Shown: positions 1 to 13,417, counted from the stretch's first letter. The stretch is 64,000 nt of DNA from Lanius collurio (GCA_020086605.1 JACBWW010000015.1:6283513-6347512); one strand, 5' to 3'. The notes: generated from the sequence alone by a model not told the origin. Program-made: numbers and translations.

Positions 1-81
1 CCGCCTCTAGGATTTTCTTTTAGAAAATTGTATATGCAGCTAGATGAGGGCAGTCTCACCTTTAATGCCAACCCTGATGAG
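1..81 (+). CDS. FBXO8: FBXO8 coding exon (first in window, 5' end outside)
   Basis: The reading frame begins at base 1 (PPLGFSFRKLYM...) and ends with ...NPDE. It is followed by a consensus donor GTAAGT at 82-87 (phase 0). It encodes the linker between the F-box region and the Sec7-like domain. The 5' edge is cut by the window. Confidence 0.95.
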
Positions 82-3000
82 GTAAGTGAACTGTTGCTGA
101 CAGTAATAATCAGTAATTATGATTGTTGTTTTATAATTATAGCCATATAAAAGCAAAGTTTTAATAGGTGTTTGTTTTACTGTAGGGGTGGTTAATACTG
201 AGCTACAGCTGTATTCTGGTTATTTTTTGAATATTGTACCTGTGCACATGACCTGCCTCTTAAGTGCTCTGTACACTTCTGTGGATGCCATAAGTTCATA
301 ACCACTTACTGACTTTGGAACAAGGCAGATATCCTAGCTGAAAAGACAGTGGTGAATTGGAAGAGCATAATAATATGCTTACATAAATAAAAGTGCTAAA
401 ATGGAGAGTATGAGTTTGGTTCCACTTCAGGCAAAACAGGATGAGGTATAAAGTCCATTTACTTCTATGACAATTACGTTTTCTTGTAGGGGATTTTTAC
501 CTATTTCCACTATCAAGGAGCAAATCTTGAAATGTGAAAAAGATGTGCTGCTGAACTACCCTGAAGATCAGTTTGATTTAATTTCTATGGGTGCTTGTTG
601 TGCATAGTCTTTCCTTATAGAACAATATAAATTTACCTTCAAAAAAAATTGCTTGTCAAACTGAAAGGTTTCAATTTACAAGTTCATGTAACTAACTGGA
701 AAAGTCATCTTCTGCTTTCAGTCTGTCACCTTGCAAAGAAGAAAACAATTAGAAAGTAGACAGCTTTTGCCTGGGAGATAGACAGTTAATGCCCAAGTGA
801 CAGAAAGAGTCTTTGTGTATAAAACCAGAGTCCTGCTTCATATTTCCTAGGAAAGTAAGTACGCAGTACTGAGCAAAAATATCGTTAACTTTCTGCATAT
901 AGTTACACATATATATGGAAGTGGTAATTGAAAAAATCCAAAGTACGAAAAGGATTGAGATATGAAAAGATACGCTTTAGAAGCAAGTTTCACTCTGCTG
1001 ATGTGATACAGAAAGTGTGAACTTGTGACCATGGAGTGAAATAAATAAAGCAGTTCTATGAATCATTGCAATAATGTGATTTTGTTAAAGTTCTTGCTTT
1101 ATCTCATATTCTGCTTGATTAAGAGACTACTACCTTTGTCAGTCACAAATAGAGTATTTTGTAATATCTCTGGTAGAAGTCTGCCTTGAACTCTGATACT
1201 GCAGCATCGAGACATCAGCACCTGGCCACTTGAGTGATTAGTACTGATTTTCTGCAGAATTTTTACAAGTTTAGTAATAAACATAAAAGTTTTCAAACAA
1301 AATGCAATATTTAGGTAGTTTACATGTTTCCAGTAATGTATCAAGTATAATGGTCGCAGCATTGTCCATCCAAATTTTTCTTTGTGTTTCAATTTGCTTT
1401 TACATAATTTTTCACTTAACTATCTTATAATGTACCATTATATTTTAACCTTATTTAAAGTAATCATGGTATGTTTAAAGCATTTGAAGCCTTCAGAAAA
1501 GGCACTTAATAAAAGATTCATTATTTTTAAAGGAAATTAAGATCTGGAAATTAGAGCTAACTTACAGAATACCTCAAATAGGTATTAACTTTATCATGCT
1601 ACTCCTGCTTCTTCATTATGGTTCTATTTTAGAATAGTAGTACAAACAATCTGCTTCAATGAGAGACAAGAACCTCAGGGTATCTCCTAAGGGCTCTGTT
1701 CCTCTCTCCCTGTGGAGCACCATAGCCTGGTAGGAATCATTCAGGGCCTGAGTTTCAGGACACTTCACAAATACTATTGCTTTTACTGTTTATGACTGTA
1801 ATATTGGCAGAATTATTATTATAAGGACACTGTGACTGGAATATGTGATACGACATTCCACTATTACAAATTGTGTCACCGAATTTCCTGCCAAACTCTG
1901 CTTTACATTTGATAACAGACCTGATCAAATTACTATAAAAATAGGAATACTTACAGCCACAGGAGCAAGATTCTCCAAAGGACCCCGCCCATGTCATGAA
2001 AATGGGTAACCAGGCTCCACAGCAACAGCTCCAGAGCTAGCGGTGGCTCACGGGGTAGGGAAGAGCATCTACACACTTTGTGGTAGGATTCTCTGGTTAG
2101 CCATTGTTGTGTGCATGGTGTTGTGATATCTGCTGTAATTTAACGTGTTGATTGTGTGCATGAGCTTGCATAATTCATAGCAGGTGCTCACATTCTGCTG
2201 AAAGGATGTGCCTAAACATGTGACACGTGATCTGAAAAAAAAACCTCTAGTGCATGTTTGGGTTGGGGTTTTTTTTGTTTTGTTTTGTTTTTTGTTTTGT
2301 TTCGGTTTTGAGGGTTTTTTTTTTTTTGATTGGTTTGTTTTGTTGGGTTTTTTTTTCATATGGCACCACCATTGTAGCCAAGATTTTGGAACCTGTTTTC
2401 TGTTGTTTCTTTGGAGAGAGGGGGTGGTTTAGTGTTAGTATTAACACTTGAATATAAATATTATGTTGTTTAATCTGCCTAAGTGATTTCTGCTGTATTT
2501 TATTTTAAAGAGTGTGTGGTGTATGTGAAATGTTTCTCATGCAGTGCTCATTTCATCTTGTGTGCTTATGACTCAGAATTTGTAAGCAACCAGAAGTTAG
2601 TTCCCGGTGTTTTGTATCCAGTTTCTAACTCCCTATTAAATATTTTGTCAAGTTTATTACATGGATCAATGCTATGTAGCTAAAATTGAAACTGAAGGTA
2701 CAAACAAGAATCTTTTGGTTAGGAAAGAAGATCTGGTTTTTTTGTTTCATCCATAATGGTTCTAATTGATCTATTTAATAGCATTTATTTTTATGGAATC
2801 TGTACTGTACCAAAACTGTCTATCTTCAGTGACGTTTACATAGTATAATAATAAAGTATAGTAAGAGAGTGCTTACACTAAGCCTGGCTTTCCACTCTTC
2901 TGATTGTCTCCTTCACTATAAATTACCCTTAGTTTTTGTCAAGGAGGTCAGGTTTTTTTGACCTGTTCCTGGTTATAAATTGGTAGCCACTTGTATAAAG

Positions 3001-6000
3001 CTACCTTACCTGACTTTTAATTATGGCTAGTCTGTAGATGATGGAATGTTTACTGTGCTGTGTTTCTCAGCAAGTTTTTTTGAAACTTATCCTATTTCAT
3101 AGGGATCTACTAAGCAAGCCAGTTGTGAGATGCATTGGTTTATCTGAAGAATATTATGAGTATCTGTATGTTGTAGAGGAAAGATGTTCTTTTGTGTGAT
3201 TTATCAAAAAGGTTGGAACATTGAGCTGAACCCTTTTGATAATTCTACATTAAAATCAGAGTGGCTTAATCTTGTAAATTATTAGTTATGGATTCTGTAT
3301 GACATGAAAAATATTTCTGTGTTCTACTTGCAAGTTCTGCCATCATAAGTTGGTATTACTGACACTGTATTTTAAAGAGTGAAAGAGACGATGTTTGAAA
3401 TGTACATTACATATTGTGTCCACATTTGCTAAAAATTACTTGATTCATAACTTAGTAAAACAATCATAAAAATATATAGTATACAACATCTCATCAGTAC
3501 TGTGCATTTTGTTCCAGAAGATGCACTGTTAAATATATTAAGATAGTGTATTTTCCTAGAAAAATGGGAACAATAATACCATACATGTCTAATTATTATT
3601 TACTATTAATGTTAGCGTTACCTAGAATCACCAACAGAAATTGAGAGCCTACTATACTAGATACTGATTCCAAAATTTCTGTGCCATTAACTTAGGATGT
3701 GTCTGGTTTGTTTTGTATGCATGTCTAAACAGAGGGGGCAAAGGCAACTACAAAAGTTTTGAAGTTGACTGCTGTACTGAAGTGCTCTGAAAGTACTGTT
3801 AGCAAAGAAAAAAGTCAATACATAAAGGAAACCAACACTGGAAAAAAAAGTTTTCAATTTTAGATATCCTGTATGGATATAAACAAATGGAAATTAGAAA
3901 CAGGTAGAGAGCAAGCAAGGAGTGTCAGTGCTGTAATAGGTTGGTAAAACAAGCATTGTGAGCCTGGGAAAAAAAGAAACAGCTGTAAAAATTAGCATAC
4001 CAAAATACAGCAAATGGCTTTTGTTGTTACTATTAGTCTATATTTAAAATTGTTTTTTGCATATATAATTTAAATCAATATTTCCACACATTAATATTTT
4101 ATCCAGAGCTGTCTGAAATTCAGAGATAACATGCTTGCCACAGAGGCAAGATAGGAAAGTACCCTTAAGTCATCTTTCCTAATTCTCTAATGCTGAGAGC
4201 ATTATAGTGCTCTGAATCAGAATTTAAAAATTATTTTATGTGCTCATTCTGCAGTGTCTCCCAGGTGTTGAAAAGGCCTCTTCAGACCTGGTGGATCATG
4301 GCACAGAACAGCCTACTTGACTGCAGTCAAATGTTTCCTAGGAGAATCACCAGCTGACTGATAAATAATCTTAGCACAGGTTTTAGTAGTGTGTAGAGCT
4401 ACTTATTTCAGCCAGTATATATGCCACAAGCAACCATTTTAGAAATCAAAAGTGATTTATTTGAAGCTGGAGTTCTGAGAGGTTTTCAAGGCAGTATTTA
4501 CAGTGTTATGAAAAGCAGATTCAATGACATGCTGTAAATCTTGTAAATAAATTTCATTTGCTGTGAGACAAAATTTGAGAACTTAAAAGAGAAATCAGAC
4601 TTCTACTCTTGCAAAGTATTTTTGATAGCTTAGGATGAAATAAAAAGCAACTAAAAACAATGGCATGTGGTGAAGTATATTTTATTTATACCCTGTTTGC
4701 TTGTGAAGGAGTTGAGGAAAATGCATTCACAGAGAAAGATATTGTCAAGTGTTATGTGTGGTGGGGAGAAAGAGGGAATTAGAGAATGGTAATGCAAAGA
4801 CTTTGTAGCCTATTAGATGGAGATCCTACATTGAATTGCAAGCTAGTACATGAGAAAGAAACTGTGGCATTTACTGCCACAGAGAAATCAACCCATTGTC
4901 TGTCTTAAAAGTGTAATTTTCATCCTGCCTCTTCTATGCCATGCCAGGTATTTTCTGGATATGTTGCAGAGTGTTTGTTAATAGCAGCACGAATGCTACT
5001 CAAGATTTCCTTGCCAGGCTTCAGTTTGTATTGCCTTAAACAAACTTTTATTACTGAAGCAAACACATAAATCTTATTAAATCAGGATATATGTAAAGGA
5101 GACATTCTGCTTCTTATCTTATATAAATTGCCCAAATCTTTGTTGTTCATTTTCATCTCCCATTTTTAATTTTTTACTTACCTCTGGTTCAAGAAAGTAC
5201 TTAACGTTATGTTGTCCATCCATATTATGGACAAACTTAAATATGATCTAATTTGGGCTGAAATGCAAGCTTATAGAGCAATACATGTTACATTGTCATC
5301 CTGAATAAAGATTTTTCTTAAAATTCAGCCATAACATTGATAGATTTTTTGTTTTACCTATTAAAAACCTTTGTATTTTTATTTATTTTTGTAAAACATT
5401 ATTTTAACAAAATAGATGTATGTTGATAACTGCTATTTTCTATAAATATATAAGCAAAAACTATGAACTGGTAAAAACAGTTAATACTACAGGTGTTTCT
5501 TTTAACTTGTGTTCTTAAACATATATTCTAACTATTTTCCTTCTTGATAATACTAAGACTTTACTTTACTAAGCCACTTCACAAAATGTTCAAAACCTGC
5601 ACTCAGTCCTTTATTTCTTTTTCACACAAAATTCAAGAGCACTGGGAAGTTTAGTTTATACACTGAATGACAGCTTGCCCCTACATCTTTGTAACTGTAA
5701 TGTAAACTAAAAGGGCAGACTTAAAAAATATTGTGAAGTTTGATATCAGAAGATTTATGAAAAAATATTTCAGTAATATTTTAAAGATGATTTAGGTTGT
5801 GGCCTTGGTACTTTATTCTCTGCAGAAATGCACTCTCCTACTCATTTTACATTTCAACCTTATGCTATAGTCAAGATATATTGTACTTAAGTGTTGTAAC
5901 ACTTCTTTGTAACGAGTGTTGAGAGCTGCTCCCAGCCCCTGCCAAATTGCATAAGAAGAACATGTTAGTTATTCTCAGGTATAGATTTTTGTTGTTGAAA

Positions 6001-9000
6001 AGTGTCAACATTTTTTAAATCCATTAGTTGGGGTTTGATTTCTGAGATTGTAAGGAAAATAGTTTTATGCTTTGGGATATTTCAATGACCAGAGAGAATC
6101 CAGAATATGACTGAAATACTTTATTATGTTTATTCTATAAGAAATGTGTGCTTGGTCAAAGTGGAAAATTCTGGAAATCATAATATGACTATAAATTATT
6201 TGCAATTCTGTATTTTTAAACTATTTTTATGTTAGGCATAGTGTACTTATTTATGTGTATGCATATTTATATATGTTGATACTTACCTATGCTTTGAAAT
6301 CAGCGTGCTTGTGTTTATTTGCATTATTGCACATTTAAACAAATGCATTTAATGCATCTATTTGAATGTGATACATTGTATAATTGTGAGAACATGACTG
6401 TTTTAATGAAAGATGTTAAAGACTAAACATATTATGGCTAAGATTTTCTTATTTGCAAAATTTATGAAATTACCACTTACGGTCCCTGCAACATTTTGAA
6501 TACTATTACAAAAGTATGAAAAGCAAACTACGGATGTACACTGTAAAGAAATTATTAAAGACCCCTCATCCTCATTATGGGGTTCATAATTTAAAATGTT
6601 CTACTATGACTGTATGTAAAATCTCAACCATAACAATAAATTGTTTCTTTGCATTTGATTTATAATTTTAGAGTGTATTCTGCATGTTGAAATGTGATTT
6701 AGAGGAGGAGGAATCATTCTGAAAAACAAAGCAGTTAATTCGTAGGATTACATTCCTACATTGTGAAGTACAATATCTGTTCCTAAATACATTATGAAGA
6801 TTAAACATATTTATATGTACATGTATTTTATCTCAGGGAGTCAACTACTTTATGTCCAAAGGCATACTAGACGATTCACCGAAAGAAATAGCTAAGTTTA
6901 TCTTTTGCACAAGAACACTGAATTGGAAGAAGCTGAGAATCTACCTTGATGAAAGGTAATTCAAATTTCTCTTAAGATATTTTCTATTAATTCTCAATGT
7001 ACAGCCACATTTAACAATATTTTGAATGTAGAGATGCAACTTCGAGGATGTAAAAAGTCAAAAAAATGCAAGTAGGTAATGGTTCTGCTAAATCTGAACA
7101 GTTACTCAGTTCAAGTATTTATGTGACTGTAACGCTTAATAAGACTCTTCAAAAATACCACTTATAAATAATAAATCTTACATCCTCACAAAATCTTACA
7201 CAGACATTTTGCTGCTTTTTTTGACTTGAGGTTTTTTTCCCCTCTGTGTGCGTTATGCAGAAAGAGTAGTTATGACTTTACCAAGTGATGATAGCTTTTT
7301 AACTAATGTTGGGTCATCTAACCCTTGGTTACCTGGTGTTTCTTGATTGGAAGTTGCACACTCCTGCTGAGATGGAAGGGAGCATCCTCTTGGAGACATC
7401 AGGAGCTGCAGAAGGGCGCAAACACTCTGCCTGCTGTAGCGTGCTCTTCTTGTCTCCACAGTGCTTTCTCATGCCCTCATGTTGGGGTGGGGCAGGATCA
7501 TGAAAGAGAATAGTAACTGCACCTCAATAGGAAGAATAGAGGGCCAACAGCACTTCTAGCAGGAGTCCTCTCCTGCTTCTCATCCTCTTCAGCCTGTACT
7601 ACTGAAGGAATAAAAGGAGTCTGTGGTGTTACCACCACTGACAGTCCTCTGCTGTAAAACTTCAGATTTATCAGTTTTTTAGATAATACTAAAAATACAA
7701 AACCATTTAATAAATGAGATTGCAAGTTAATATTAGCAACTCCTACTGCCATTTGTTTGCCCTTCATAATTAGAGCGTAATCAGACACTAAAAATAAAAA
7801 CTACTTTTCTAAATGTTGAAACTCTCATCTTAGTAGTGAAAGGTAAAAATCAGGTTAAACATAAGAGAATATTCTTCGGTTCACTTCAAATTTGCTTCTA
7901 AATTTTCAACTGTCTTTTACACATCTGCTAATAGAGGTGTGGTCTGAATTTTTTAGATGTTTCTGTGTTCAGTGGAAGACACTTGAGAATATCACGCCCT
8001 GATCACTTACGTGAGCAAATTCTGCCTAGCTGAAGCCTGGTTCTAATGAGACACTCCTGTAACAATTTCTACATCAAAATGTGTGGCACACATGAATCTA
8101 TTCCCTTTACTGTCTTTTTAAGTGGTTTTGTCACTTTAAAGGAAGCAAAGCCTCTGTGTAGACTTTGAATATATGTATAAACTTTGAATTCTGGTTAATG
8201 TGTGTTTTTATAGTATTTGGCTACAAATAAGCAAAGAACATGGGGTTATAGTATCTTGGTACTGTTAGTGATAATTTTGCCTTTCAGAAGAAACAAAAGC
8301 TCATACTATTCTGAAACTTTCATTTTTATTTTTAAAATTACACATCAAACAGTTAAAAGAAACTTTTCTAATAATGTGGGTTTCCATTCTACCAGGAGAG
8401 ATGTTTTGGATGACCTCGTGACGCTGCACAACTTCAGAAATCAGTTCTTGCCAAATGCACTGAGAGAGTTCTTCAGACACATTCACGCTCCTGAGGAGCG
8501 TGGGGAGTACCTTGAAACTCTCATAACAAAGTTCTCTCACAGATTCTGTGCTTGTAATCCGGATTTGATGAGAGAGCTTGGCCTTAGCCCTGGTAAGCAA
8601 AAATGAGCTGAGGATCAGTCTTTATACTTCTGGATAATGCTGCTGTTTCTGATAGCTTTAAAATCAGCACCTAAACAAGTATTTCTGAAATTTCTGAAAG
8701 TACAAAATGGTTCAGTATAGAGTCATCGTTCCACTTGGGTTGAAAAAAAAAAAAAACCAAACCAAAAAACAAATGTGCAGATTCTTTTTTTAGCTGATTA
8801 GTTGGGTTTATGTCCATGTTATCTTTCCTTCATTTTTGTCTGTACTTGAGCTTTTCTGTTTCTCAATTTCCTCTTTCGGAGTCTTACACATTTTACCTTG
8901 TGGATAGTCTCACAGAAATTAAAGGGAATATTAGGCCACATTCAGGTTAACGAGCAACGAGCATTTCTAATTGGTTGGGGGAGGCAGTTTTCAGCAGTAG

Positions 9001-9565
9001 AACTGCTTACATATTTAAAAGATAAGCTTTTGCAGGATGTTGGCTTTAGTTTACACAAACCTAAGAATCTGTTTAAATGAAAATGCATAAAGCCCTTAGT
9101 GGCTTTAAGATTATGTAGAAATACTAAGAGATTTGTAAATTCTCATTTGGCAGTGTGCTGACATTATTACTTTGAAAGTTACTATATTAAATTTTATTTC
9201 ACTGGGATACCCTTCTGAGTAGTTGGATGTATATATGTGTGTGTACATAAACATATATATGTATACGTAAGTATATGTATATATATATGTATATATAAGG
9301 TTCATAGACAGGGAGCAATACTTTTAGTGACCACAGTTTCTTTTTTAAACTTTTTTTATTTATTCTCTCTTATCTAGATGCAGTTTATGTACTGTGTTAC
9401 TCTTTGATTCTTCTTTCAATTGATCTAACAAGCCCTCACGTGAAGAACAAAATGTCAAAGAGGGAATTCATCCGAAATACACGACGAGCTGCACAGAATA
9501 TTAGTGAAGATTTTGTAGGGCACCTTTATGACAACATCTACCTTATTGGCCACGTGGCTGCCTAA
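1..9565 (+). CDS. FBXO8: FBXO8, F-box only protein 8 (3' part: last four coding exons)
   Basis: The joined exons 1-81, 6837-6955, 8396-8592 and 9378-9565 give 195 codons including the TAA stop. This is the C-terminal 194 residues of a protein of about 319 aa; the N-terminal half with the F-box lies upstream of the window. The visible part spans the Sec7-like domain (landmarks FCACNP, VLCYSLILL, SPHVKNK) and ends in YLIGHVAA, which I recognise as vertebrate FBXO8. Known family role: substrate receptor of an SCF (SKP1-CUL1-F-box) ubiquitin ligase, reported to act on the small GTPase ARF6. By eye alignment with ARNO/cytohesin, the GEAQ loop carrying the catalytic glutamate is replaced by an APEERGE stretch, and the motif-2 Asn by Ser. 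This argues against ordinary ARF exchange activity (inference). Introns are in phases 0, 2 and 1. All splice sites are canonical and there is no frameshift, so the gene looks functional. Confidence 0.96.
82..6836 (+). other. FBXO8: FBXO8 intron (6.8 kb)
   Basis: AT-rich intron with no exon recognised on either strand. It holds a G/T-rich tract (2255-2356) and a small GC-richer patch around 1975-2075. On the minus strand that patch runs into a consensus donor GTAAGTAT (plus positions 1947-1954). I see no snoRNA, tRNA or mobile-element ORF in it. Confidence 0.85.
2255..2356 (+). repeat. G/T-rich low-complexity tract
   Basis: About 100 bp composed almost only of T and G, with runs such as GGGTTTTTT and TTTTGTTTTG. 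The short proteins that can be read from it are artefacts of base composition. It is one of about ten similar tracts in the window. Confidence 0.85.
6837..6955 (+). CDS. FBXO8: FBXO8 coding exon, start of the Sec7-like domain
   Basis: Acceptor TTTTATCTCAG ends at 6836; donor GTAATT starts at 6956. The exon starts GVNYFMSKGILDD and ends in ...YLDE plus two bases of an Arg codon (phase 2). Its length of 119 nt keeps frame with both neighbours. Confidence 0.95.
6956..8395 (+). other. FBXO8: FBXO8 intron (1.4 kb)
   Basis: Non-coding. A GC-richer stretch at about 7300-7640 has short overlapping open frames on both strands, but none resembles a known protein. It could be a decayed repeat. Nothing else stands out. 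Confidence 0.85.
8396..8592 (+). CDS. FBXO8: FBXO8 coding exon, Sec7-like core
   Basis: Acceptor ...TTCTACCAG ends at 8395; donor GTAAGC starts at 8593. It completes the split Arg codon, continues with RDVLDDLVTLHNF, includes the HRFCACNPDLM landmark, and ends after LGLSP with one base of the next Asp codon (phase 1). A longer frame opens upstream into the intron (from about 8217), but the acceptor and the family protein fix the exon start at 8396. Confidence 0.95.
8743..8773 (+). repeat. A-rich/CCAAA low-complexity tract
   Basis: A run of 14 A followed by CCAAACCAAAAAACAAA inside an FBXO8 intron. It is the complementary-strand version of the G/T tracts seen elsewhere. Confidence 0.75.
9223..9298 (+). 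repeat. TA/TG microsatellite
   Basis: Imperfect alternation of ATATATG, GTGTGT and TATATA units in the last visible FBXO8 intron. It is likely length-polymorphic. Confidence 0.85.
9378..9565 (+). CDS. FBXO8: FBXO8 last coding exon with stop codon
   Basis: Acceptor CTTATCTAG ends at 9377. The exon completes the Asp codon, then reads AVYVLCYSLILL, SPHVKNKMSKREF and ends YLIGHVAA with TAA at 9563-9565. This is the family C-terminus with nothing missing. Confidence 0.96.
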
Positions 9566-10125
9566 AAGCACAATTTGCTAGCACTTAAAATTTATAATTT
9601 TCAAAAATTACATCAATTCCAGATATTAATTATTTTGTAGAGATGGGGGTTATTTTAGTGCTGGTCATTCTAACCTCTGTATGCAATCAAAGTTTGTGTG
9701 TGTAAGTGTGTGTATGTGTAAACTACCTTTTCTATCTATTTACAGTAGGAACAGAAGGAATTTTTTTCGTAATTTTTTTTTAGTTTTGCACAAAACAATG
9801 CCATTAGTCTGACACAGCCATTTATGAATGTTAAACTGACATTACAGTCTAAGCTGACAAAGTGGTGAATTTGTGCATTAGATCTGCTTGAAACTTTAAT
9901 AAGTTCATTCTTTTTAGAATACCATGTAATGTGTATATATTTAACTAAAGAGATTTATAATCATAATTATTTTATTGTAAAGTATTTTAACTAAAATTTC
10001 TCCTTTTATCTCTTAAATTAGTGTTTGACTTCCATTTGCATTTTTTTACAATGCTGACTACCTCAGATACCTAAGTTAGAGGAACATTGGTCTGAATACT
10101 ACAATAAAGTTTATTCTAGGAGATG
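9566..10125 (+). other. FBXO8: FBXO8 3' untranslated region
   Basis: AT-rich sequence between the TAA at 9563-9565 and the first strong polyadenylation signal. The end is an estimate, about 15-20 nt past the AATAAA. Use of further downstream sites cannot be excluded from sequence alone. Confidence 0.7.
10103..10108 (+). terminator. FBXO8: FBXO8 polyadenylation signal AATAAA
   Basis: This is the first canonical hexamer after the stop codon, 538 nt downstream. It is followed by T-rich and GT-containing sequence suited to 3' end processing. Expected cleavage is near 10120-10130. Confidence 0.7.
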
Positions 10126-13100
10126 ATAGAACACTTGTAAAATATCTAAGTTGGTATTTTATGCTGTATTTATTAACTTGAGTTAGCATGTTGCCAACCT
10201 GCCATTCACTCAGTTTTGAAGATTACAGGCTCTATTTTCGATGAACCCTGTTGCCATACAGGGCTAGCCAGGGGAAATCAAGCAGTGTACAGAGAGGCTT
10301 ACGTTATTTACATACATAACCTCTTTTGCATATATTAGTTTTTGGGAAACAGGGCAACAATCACCTATTCAGCACAGTAAGCAAAAAGAAATCTGAACAG
10401 GGAAAGTAGCAGGACTGACCAACATGTTGCTGCTTTCAACTGGTTCCCTCAGTCTAGAAGTGTCAATGATGGAAATGCCTTGGCAAATATATACCAGATG
10501 ACTCGTTGCTAAGGCTGTTAAAAACTGACAGTGCAAGATTAGAGCAGTGACTGTGCAGGTTTGGGGAGTTGTTTCAGAGTCAGATACTGAATTACTTTCT
10601 AAAGCTGTCATGTGGCTAGATTTTAAACAGTTCTAAATTTATGGAAGTACTTCAAAAATTACTCGGTCAGGTTGTGTCTTGACATTTTCTGAAGTGTGGA
10701 GAATATTAGCAGTGCAACTGCTGTGCATGTGCAGGAATTGAATAAGGATTTGCCTAGTTTTTGTTCAGACAACTCAGAGAGCAGTGCTTTTTTTAAATTG
10801 ATGTAACATGCAGTTGAAGTAATAGCTGTTCCTGATTACGTTTGTTTACATAATATTCAGCTATCAGTAGCATCTGGATACATCATGGTAACAAGTATAT
10901 TTCTTCTTTTTACCTACCATACCATGAGGTGAGGAGGGAAGGTATTCTTAATCTGTAAAACAGAACTAATCTGAATTGAACACAGGAATGACACCTCACA
11001 GCCATGCACTTTGCCTATGCTGCTGCTTTCTGTTTGGCACCTAGAGAGATTAAGTTGGTTTAGATGTGAGAAGAGTTATGACAATGACAGTTCATACAAG
11101 GCCTGCATAAATGATGGGAGCAAAAAGATGTAGCTATTACTGCTGTTTCAAGTGTTCATAGCTCTGCTCCACAAGGAGAAATGCATGCAGAAAAAGTACT
11201 TTTTTATTACATTATGTTTAATCCAGTGTAGATGCCATTGCACTTATGTAGCATACACAGCCAAAGCCAGGAGCCAGCAGAATTGCGGCCATATTCCAGA
11301 CAGGTTTACAGTATCACTTGTATTGCCTTGCTCAGGATAGCTACTCCTCACCATGTGTTGTTTCACCTGTTTCAAAAAGTCCAAGGATGCATTCTGCAGT
11401 GGTCAATTAATCTCAAACACAAATAGTACATGGTACAGTGGGAAGCTTTGTTTAAGGCACAAATATCCTGTCTTACAGGGGAAAAAGATGGAAAACTTTT
11501 AACATAATTTGTAAAACCAACCATAAAGGACAAGTGTCTCTGGGCTCCTTAAAGTGATCTTAAGTGGAGACAGCAGAATATAGTTTTCTAAGAAACACTC
11601 CTCAAATTTACAGACTTTAAAAGAAGAATTCAGTGAATTTTGAAATTAGAACTATTCTTATTAGAAAATATTTTCTCCTCAAACCACAAATGCAGAGCAA
11701 GGCTTAATTCTCTTTTGATATGTTTAGGTTGACATTAGTGATACTGGTTTTGATTTTGCACTAATAATAGAATATGAATTGTTAGTCTGCATTTCTCTTA
11801 AATTCCAGTTACCCTGATACAGAACAAAGCCTCCAGGCAGACAGAACATGTTTTTTTCTGGAATAGATGAGTACATCTATTAGCAAGGTTTAGAAAACTT
11901 CGAGGCCAGTGTAGCAGCCAAGAAGATAAATTAGAAACAGGATGATACAATTCAAGTTTCCATAAGACAAGTCCAGGGGAAAGAAAACAAAAGCCTAATG
12001 ACATGCACATAACAGCATGTGATCTTCATGACAGGATTTTGAACAGTGTTTGAGGATTAGCACCCAACTCATGCTGTACATTATGTTCCTAACGCAGAGT
12101 TGAGGAAAAAACAGCAAACACAACATGCCAAGTGTGAATTCCCTCAGAGGCAACCAAGAAACAACTAATTAACATAGATATTTCTTCTGTCCTTTTTCCA
12201 GTTTGAGTCTATCTCTAGAGTGGCTGAGAAGGAATTTTTCGCATTTTAGCTATCTAGACTTTACGTGAGGTTACACAATTTTCTGTCTTAAAAGGAGAAA
12301 AAAAAATCTTAAGCAGGTGTAATAGAACTCTTAAAAAGTGAGAAAAATTCTCTTGGTTGCCCTCCACAAACTCTTTTAAAAAGTTTTGAGCAGTGTGTTC
12401 TTCAATGCACTTGGTGTCTCCATGTACATTTTAAAATAATGGTACTTCATTCAGGTGTCACTAAATAATGTGATATGGAAATAGCTACTTGATCAAGCAC
12501 TTCAGAAGAGTTAGGTAGAAGATCTCAAACCTAATTACATGAGCATGATCATGCTTATAACTGCAAAGTGATTCCCAAGCTATTGTGATTCCACCACTGC
12601 ATGTCCTTTGAACTTTGGCCATGTAGTGTTGCCTTAACTCTTAACTGTATGCAGTGTACACAGTACTGAGGGAAGAAATGAGCCTGCAGCCCATCTCCCT
12701 GCAAACACTCGCTATTCTGGTCCTAAAAGACACTAGAATTGTTCTGAATGGCCATTTCTGAAAGTTTGGTAACTTCAGTATGCACAGATGTGACAGAAGG
12801 AAAATTGCTTTCTCTTCCTGTAAGGGAAAATGAGTGTCCCATGCGAAGTGTCGCACTAATGCAGCTCATGTTTGCCTTTATTAAATTCTGAGGCTCAGAT
12901 TGCATTTATTGAAGGGATATGACATATATTAGACATTCACATGGCTTGCAATAGACAAGGTCTGATATTATCTGTTTTCTCAGACTCTATTTATGTCTAG
13001 ATTACTTTTCATTCAAACTCTAAACAATACATGTATACAGCTTTGACTTTTTAAATAAAGCTGCTTCAACATACAGAAGCCCAAACAAATACAAGTTTGA

Positions 13101-13417
13101 GACATGCTTGTCAATTTTGAACCAAGTGAGAAATTTGCATTTAGGAAAAAAAAATTAAATTGTTCTCTTTAACCTTTCCCTTCCGCCCCCCACACTGAAA
13201 GAAAAAATGTAAACAGTTTTAAAATACAGCTTTAAGAAGATAAACTGACTAGCTGGACAAATAAATGTTACTTTTTTCTCTTCAGTATTCTGCAGTTTAT
13301 TAATGCTCTTAACATAAACAAGTTTATCAACAGGAATTGCTCTTTTTTGAAGTGGTAATAGTTTTGTTCTCTGTGTAAGGATATCATTGTGCAATCAGAT
13401 ATTGTTTATAGTTCTGC

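Larger units (their letters stand above)
8593..9377 (+). other. FBXO8: FBXO8 intron (0.8 kb)
   Basis: Short intron with an A-rich/CCAAA tract (8743-8773) and a TA/TG microsatellite (9223-9298) that ends about 80 bp upstream of the last acceptor. Both donor and acceptor are canonical. Confidence 0.88.

Noticed and set aside
5212..5234. Small hairpin TTGTCCAT...ATGGACAA.
   Set aside because: An 8-bp stem with a 7-nt loop is common by chance.
8301..8600. A 99-codon minus-strand frame opposite the FBXO8 exon.
   Set aside because: It is the antisense shadow of the real exon.
8217..8606. A 129-codon plus-strand frame that contains the FBXO8 exon plus intron sequence on both sides.
   Set aside because: Only 8396-8592 matches the family. 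The flanks are intron, with a clear acceptor and donor.
12542..12555. 14-bp palindrome AGCATGATCATGCT.
   Set aside because: About four palindromes of this length are expected by chance in 64 kb.
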